Source: an uncultured Planctomycetaceae bacterium (lineage in GTDB: Bacteria > Planctomycetota > Planctomycetia > Planctomycetales > Planctomycetaceae). From it: a stretch of DNA of 10,761 nt. Under the pieces are notes generated by a model. It searched no databases and was not told where the DNA came from. It saw nothing but the letters and a program-made list of their open reading frames with translations. The translations under genes and the position numbers were made by a program. How positions within the stretch are numbered: the stretch's first letter is position 1; each line of letters opens with the position of its first letter. The DNA lies in NCBI GenBank assembly GCA_903823545.1, contig CAIJTL010001030.1, forward strand, positions 1 through 10,761, written 5' to 3'. This document shows, in pieces, positions 7,285 to 10,761 of this stretch.

Positions 7285-7881
7285 TCAACCGATGATGGCT
7301 TGTAACGGAATCGCCAAGCCTAGAAGCAGCGGCGTGTGATAAGTGTCGGATGGCCGGAGTTGTGTTTCTTGGAAGCGCCCGCGAACGCGGCGGAGTACGG
7401 TCGCTCGGTGTTGAGCGCGGTCGAAGATCACGTATTCGCGGACGCCAGCCTGTTCGTATTCGTGACGCTTGGCGATGTAGTCGCGCTCTTCGCTGCCGGC
7501 GCTGACGATCTCGCAGACCCAGTCAGGGATTCGTTTCGGGATCGGTTTCTTCGCTCCGGGCGAAACGAGATAAACCCCGATGTCGGCAATGCGGTCTGTT
7601 TCTTCGTCGATGAAGAACCACGCTTCTGACACGACCATCTCCAAGATGTCTGAATGGCTGAGCTTGTAGGCCCCCAGATAATCCCGGATCGGTTCGGTCG
7701 AACCAACGTGAGCGTCTCCACTTGGCGGCATGACAACCAACCTCCCCATGACACGTTCATATCGCCACGGCTCTTCAAACTTTGCGCGCGCGAACTCAGC
7801 GTGGGAGACCCGAGTTCCTTGATCGGCGAGACCAAGCATTCGAGGTCGAACTGTTCGGCTGCGACTGGCAACGGCAGTCAT
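7285..7881 (-). CDS. Uma2 family protein (DUF820, PD-(D/E)xK nuclease fold)
   Basis: This 198-residue protein has the Uma2/DUF820 layout. YERVMGRLVVMPPSGDAHV (41-59) is the family's Glu-x-x-x-Gly-x-Leu-x-x-Met-Pro-Pro-x-x-x-x-His opening. RIADIGVYLVSPG (98-109) carries Asp100. IPDWVCEIVSAGSEERDYIAK contains Glu124 and Lys138, completing a putative PD-(D/E)xK triad, and HEYEQAGVREYVIFD (140-154) is the usual following motif. The fold is that of restriction-like endonucleases, but the real function of these proteins, abundant in cyanobacteria and planctomycetes, is unknown. ATG 7881 is preferred since GGAG lies eight bases upstream. An in-frame ATG at 7941 would overlap the small gene before it. 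Only 13 bases separate it from that small gene, so the two are probably co-transcribed. Confidence 0.9.
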   Translation of the reverse strand: MTAVASRSRTVRPRMLGLADQGTRVSHAEFARAKFEEPWRYERVMGRLVVMPPSGDAHVGSTEPIRDYLGAYKLSHSDILEMVVSEAWFFIDEETDRIADIGVYLVSPGAKKPIPKRIPDWVCEIVSAGSEERDYIAKRHEYEQAGVREYVIFDRAQHRATVLRRVRGRFQETQLRPSDTYHTPLLLGLAIPLQAIIG

Positions 7882-7894
7882 CGGCGAGTCTCCA

Positions 7895-8113
7895 TTACTC
7901 AATTTCCATTTGCTTCTTAACGTCCCGGCCAGTTTCAGCACTTGGTTCAGAGTTCCAATACCACACAGTCACCACGCCATCGCCATGATCATTGGAATGG
8001 GCAATCGAGATCAATCGCTTCGGAGGCAATCGGCTCGCAAAAGCCGCCGCGTCCTCAAACAACGCCCCCCAAGTACACCATTTACCGCGAAAGATTTCGT
8101 GACGAACATGCAT
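7895..8113 (-). CDS. Small orphan protein of 72 residues
   Basis: The minus-strand frame from ATG 8113 to the TAA at 7897-7895 encodes a protein-like sequence. It has HEIFRGKWCTWGALFEDAAAF (5-25, turn plus helix), then RLISIAHSNDHGDGVVTVWYW (33-53, two likely beta strands around an acidic/His turn), and a charged tail. GGAAG lies eight bases before the ATG. It fits neatly between neighbours: it starts 26 bases after the molybdenum-subunit stop and ends 13 bases before the Uma2 start, all on one strand. The frame is open upstream to 8347, but that part lies over the molybdenum-subunit gene, is Arg/Pro-rich and looks like a shadow. Only the last 72 codons are proposed as a gene. I have an impression of similar short proteins elsewhere in planctomycetes, not verified. 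The function is unknown. Confidence 0.7.
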   Translation of the reverse strand: MHVRHEIFRGKWCTWGALFEDAAAFASRLPPKRLISIAHSNDHGDGVVTVWYWNSEPSAETGRDVKKQMEIE

Positions 8114-8139
8114 CGGAGTTCTTCCAAAATCAAGTTGCC

Positions 8140-10416
8140 TCACTTCATCGCCAAGATTTCTTTCAGCAAGTTCGGCGGCGACATCGGCAATTTCTCCATG
8201 CGGACGCCCGTGGCGTTGGCGATGGCGTTGGCGATAGCTGCTGGTGGTGGGACGATGGGGACTTCGCCAACGCCTCGGACGCCGAATGGGTGTTCGGGGT
8301 CTGGGACTTCGACGATCAAAGTCTCGATCATCGGGACGTCGTAGCAAGTTGGGATGCGGTAATCGAGATAGCTCGAATTGCGCATCACGCCCTTGTCGTC
8401 ATAGAAGTATTCTTCATTGAGTGCCCAGCCGATGCCCTGCACGGCACCGCCCTGTAATTGGCCTTCGACATAGCTCGGATGGATCGCCGTGCCGCAATCT
8501 TGCGCGATCGTGTATCGCAAGATTTGAGTCTTGCCGGTATCCGGATCAACTTCGACATCGACGCAGTGAGTGCCGAAAGCTCCCCCTTGATTGGCTTCGC
8601 TGGAAAAACCTCGGCCGATGACGGGGCCGCCGCAGTGATTGACCTGTTCGGCGAGTGCCTTAAATTTGATCGACTTGCCGTCGGGACCGTTGAGAGTTGC
8701 TGTATCAACGCAGTAAGTGACTTTCGCAGGATCAACATCCCACAGAACGGCAGCGCGTTGAATCATTTGGCGTTTGATGTCGAGTCCCGCTTCGTGGCAG
8801 GCGATGCCGGTCGCAAAGGTGACTCGGCTGCCGCCGGTGACGTCCGTGTATCCGACACTGTCAGTGTCGACGACGCTCGGATTGATATCGGTTGCAGTGA
8901 GGCCGAGCGTTTCAGCAAGTTGCATGGCGAGACTGGCTCGCGACCCACCGATATCCGTTGAACCTTCGACGAGCGAGACACTGCCATCGGTGTTGACGGT
9001 AGCGGTCGCTGAACTCTTCAAACCGCAATTGAACCAGAAGCCCGAAGCAACACCGCGACCAATTTTGCCGCCAGCCTTCGGTGCGGGTAGCGGCGATGTG
9101 TAATGGCATCCCTTCTTCAATGCGTCTGTTGTCTCCCACATGCCGATGCGAGGAAAGACTGGGCCATCGACTCGGCGAGTCCCTTCCTTCGCGGCGTTCT
9201 TCAAGCGGAACTCCAGCGGGTCGAGACCAAGCTTGTCGCAAATCTCATCAATGATTGTTTCGGTACCGAACGCGCCGATGGTCGCTCCGGGTGCGCGATA
9301 AGCGTTTGATCGCGGCTTATTCACGCAGACGTCGTACCCGTCGACGGCACCGTTCGGAATGTCGTAGCAGGCAAAGACGCACATCGCGGCCATGCCGATT
9401 GGCGATCCCGGAAATGCTCCGGCATCGAAGGCCATATAGGCTTGGGCGGCAGTGATCTTGCCCTCGCCATCAACGCCCATCTTGATCTTCATGTAAGAAG
9501 CGGGTGTTGGTCCGGTCGCCTCCAGCACGCTGGCTCGATCCATGACCACCTTCACCGGTTTGCCGCTTTTCTTCGCCAAAGCGCACGCAACCGGTTCCAG
9601 GTACACGGAAATCTTTCCACCGAAACCGCCTCCGATTTCCGTCGGTACGACCTTGATGCTTCCCAGTGGAACGCCGAGCAACTCCGCGCATTGTTGGCGA
9701 ACCGTAAACGTTCCCTGAGTGCAGCACCAAACGGTAATGCGTCCGTCAGCATTCCAAACGGCGGTCGCGGCGTGAGGCTCGATGTAGCCTTGGTGAACGG
9801 TGCCAGTGGTGAATTCTCGCTCGACGATGACTTTCGCTTTCGCAAAGCCGTCGGCGAGGTTCCCCTTCTCAAAGTGATAATGCTTTGCCACGTTGGTCGG
9901 TGTGTCGCCGATCGTACCCGCTCCGGCTTCTTCGAGGCGGACATCGCTGTTGAGCACGATTGCAGTCGGTTCCATCGCCTTTCGGACATCGAGCAGCGCT
10001 GGTAGCACTTCGTATTCGACGGCAATCAGCTTCACTGCTTCCTCAGCGATGTGAATGTTGTCAGCCGCAACAGCGGCAATCGCGTGACCTTTGTAAAGGA
10101 CTTTGTCGCGAGCCAAAACATTCTGCGACAGATGCGACATGCAAACGGCACCCTCGCCCAATTGAGCAATCCGATTCCCCGGATCTGGCAAGTCCGCCGA
10201 GGTCACAATCGCCCGTACTCCCGGTAACGCCTTCGCCTTGGAGACGTCGATCGACTTAATCTTCGCGTGAGCGTGTGGGCTACGCAGCATCGCCGCGTAC
10301 AGCATCCCTTGGATCTTCGTGTCAGCTCCGTATCGAGCACGGCCGGTGACTTTATCAACGCCGTCATGACGAATTGGACGAGTGCCGATGACTTTGTATT
10401 TCGTGGCTGTGGCCAT
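8140..10416 (-). CDS. Xanthine dehydrogenase/aldehyde oxidase-family molybdopterin-binding subunit
   Basis: This 758-residue protein is the large catalytic subunit of a molybdenum hydroxylase, which hydroxylates a substrate carbon using water and passes electrons to an iron-sulphur subunit. The a/b hammerhead domain comes first (about 20-135: DKVTGRARYGADT, RSPHAHAKI). The cofactor-binding part follows, with HQGYIEPHAA (208-217), IGGGFGGK (261-268) and NAYRAPGA (371-378). Later come ATGIACHEAGLDI (535-547), EGQLQGGAVQGIGWALNEE (651-669) and GVRGVGEVPIVPP (712-724), where Glu718 is the expected catalytic base. It lacks the AYxCSFR loop of true CO dehydrogenases, so a xanthine, aldehyde or aromatic substrate is more likely, but which cannot be read. 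The start at ATG 10416 is set by AAGGA seven bases upstream. The open frame extends to 10737 but there overlaps the [2Fe-2S] gene out of frame. No export signal is seen. Confidence 0.93.
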   Translation of the reverse strand: MATATKYKVIGTRPIRHDGVDKVTGRARYGADTKIQGMLYAAMLRSPHAHAKIKSIDVSKAKALPGVRAIVTSADLPDPGNRIAQLGEGAVCMSHLSQNVLARDKVLYKGHAIAAVAADNIHIAEEAVKLIAVEYEVLPALLDVRKAMEPTAIVLNSDVRLEEAGAGTIGDTPTNVAKHYHFEKGNLADGFAKAKVIVEREFTTGTVHQGYIEPHAATAVWNADGRITVWCCTQGTFTVRQQCAELLGVPLGSIKVVPTEIGGGFGGKISVYLEPVACALAKKSGKPVKVVMDRASVLEATGPTPASYMKIKMGVDGEGKITAAQAYMAFDAGAFPGSPIGMAAMCVFACYDIPNGAVDGYDVCVNKPRSNAYRAPGATIGAFGTETIIDEICDKLGLDPLEFRLKNAAKEGTRRVDGPVFPRIGMWETTDALKKGCHYTSPLPAPKAGGKIGRGVASGFWFNCGLKSSATATVNTDGSVSLVEGSTDIGGSRASLAMQLAETLGLTATDINPSVVDTDSVGYTDVTGGSRVTFATGIACHEAGLDIKRQMIQRAAVLWDVDPAKVTYCVDTATLNGPDGKSIKFKALAEQVNHCGGPVIGRGFSSEANQGGAFGTHCVDVEVDPDTGKTQILRYTIAQDCGTAIHPSYVEGQLQGGAVQGIGWALNEEYFYDDKGVMRNSSYLDYRIPTCYDVPMIETLIVEVPDPEHPFGVRGVGEVPIVPPPAAIANAIANATGVRMEKLPMSPPNLLKEILAMK

Positions 10417-10438
10417 GTGGATTTCCTTCAGATCGTAG

Positions 10439-10519
10439 GATGGGTCGAGGAACGAGACCCGCCAATGAGATCGAGAATGAATTTCGCAGACGTGGCGAGT
10501 CTCGTTCCTTGACTCGCCA
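10439..10519. repeat. Inverted pair of palindromic repeats between the hydroxylase subunit genes
   Basis: Two related elements lie head to head in the 110-base gap between the small- and large-subunit genes. The right one (10493-10519) is itself palindromic: TGGCGAGTC, a 9-base spacer, then GACTCGCCA. The left one (10439-10463) matches the reverse complement of the right one at 20 of 25 positions, with the core AGGAACGAGAC (10449-10459) identical, and carries a degenerate GGGTC/GACCC palindrome. The transcript could fold either as two small hairpins or as one long stem around a loop of about 30 bases. It could reduce read-through or affect mRNA stability of the downstream large-subunit gene, or be a dispersed repeat. 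Confidence 0.7.
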
Positions 10520-10526
10520 TTAAAGG

Positions 10527-10761
10527 TTAATGGCAACCCTTTTCGTGGCAGGTCTTCATGTATTGGTCCTGCCACTGTTGGGAGGCGTCTTGGACGGCTC
10601 GCACGATTTTGTCGTAGCCGGTACAGCGACAGAGATTGCCGGCGAGGAAGAATCGGATTTCGTCTTCGGTTGGCTTTGGGTTCTGAGCGAGCAGCGCTTT
10701 GCTCGACATGATGAAGCCCGGTGTGCAGATGCCGCATTGTAACGCGGCTCCTTCGAGGAAC
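10527..10761 (-). CDS. C-terminal part of the [2Fe-2S] subunit of a molybdenum hydroxylase (runs off right edge)
   Basis: The last 77 codons of a CoxS/XdhC-type iron-sulphur subunit are present; the 5' part lies beyond the window. The visible part starts [17 protein letters not shown], carries on with [13 protein letters not shown], and contains [13 protein letters not shown]. Its CGIC and CRC pairs are the four cysteines of the all-alpha C-terminal [2Fe-2S] domain. The plant-ferredoxin-like N-terminal cluster is missing only because of the cut. It hands electrons from the molybdenum subunit to FAD or another acceptor. The end is odd: after the usual end of the family at about VQDA it has a tail finishing KTCHEKGCH with two additional cysteines and two histidines. 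It is followed by the large-subunit gene after 110 bases, so the order is small-large. The FAD subunit is not seen in the window. Confidence 0.92.
   Translation of the reverse strand, partial: FLEGAALQCGICTPGFIMSSKALLAQNPKPTEDEIRFFLAGNLCRCTGYDKIVRAVQDASQQWQDQYMKTCHEKGCH

Noticed and set aside
7226..7288. TTG start at 7288 for the enolase-superfamily gene, overlapping the Uma2 stop as TTGA
   Set aside because: Coupled starts of this sort exist, but it would place 28 residues before the twin-arginine motif, and two ATGs lie nearer.
8114..8347. Upstream half of the frame that contains the 72-residue gene
   Set aside because: Its product is Arg/Pro-rich and it is the antiparallel/other-frame shadow of the large-subunit C-terminus.
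9160..9185. GACTCGGCGAGTC inside the large-subunit gene as another copy of the repeat at 10493-10519
   Set aside because: It shares only the GACTCG/CGAGTC ends, lacks the AGGAACGAGAC core, and is explained by coding sequence.
8458..10005. Long plus-strand open frames of 167 and 187 codons opposite the large-subunit gene
   Set aside because: They are antisense shadows of a strongly conserved gene, have no binding sites or recognisable motifs, and follow its codon bias.
10417..10737. N-terminal extension of the large molybdenum subunit by 107 residues
   Set aside because: The extension is in a different frame from, and lies over, the [2Fe-2S] gene and the repeat pair, has no family match, and a good binding site (AAGGA) sets the start at 10416.

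Overview
The window looks like chromosomal DNA of a free-living bacterium, most likely a planctomycete. This is inferred from the gene set (a DUF1800 protein, a Tat-exported enolase-superfamily protein, a Uma2/DUF820 protein, a phytoene-desaturase-like oxidoreductase, short aromatic-rich orphan proteins) and from the intergenic palindromes. No rRNA, tRNA, CRISPR array, transposase or phage gene was found.

Left part (1-1794, minus strand): the first 37 codons of an unidentified gene with a strong ribosome binding site, an NfsB-like nitroreductase, and a family-2 glycosyltransferase of the TIGR04283 type. A short exported CAP-domain protein (1924-2376, plus) is divergent from the glycosyltransferase and ends in a 12-bp stem-loop terminator. 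Middle part (2601-6020, plus): a FAD-dependent phytoene desaturase/CrtISO-like oxidoreductase, a DUF1800 protein, a long palindrome built of 8-nt units, and a 110-residue orphan protein that converges on the next block with a 7-bp overlap.

Right part (6014-10761, minus strand, so transcribed right to left): the C-terminal half of a [2Fe-2S] subunit and the complete molybdopterin-binding subunit of a xanthine dehydrogenase/aldehyde oxidase-family molybdenum hydroxylase. They are followed, closely packed, by a 72-residue orphan protein, a Uma2-family protein and a Tat-exported galactonate-dehydratase-like enolase-superfamily protein. The two hydroxylase genes are separated by an inverted pair of palindromic repeats. 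The hydroxylase subunits clearly work together: iron-sulphur electron transfer serves the molybdenum active site. The FAD subunit is not in the window and may lie upstream. Whether the downstream genes share its pathway is unknown.

Most of the window is ordinary metabolic genome. Worth a second look are the small gene at 7895-8113, which lies partly inside a longer misleading open frame, the two palindromic repeat structures (5558-5624 and 10439-10519), and the Cys/His tail of the iron-sulphur subunit. I see no convincing new defence or mobile system.
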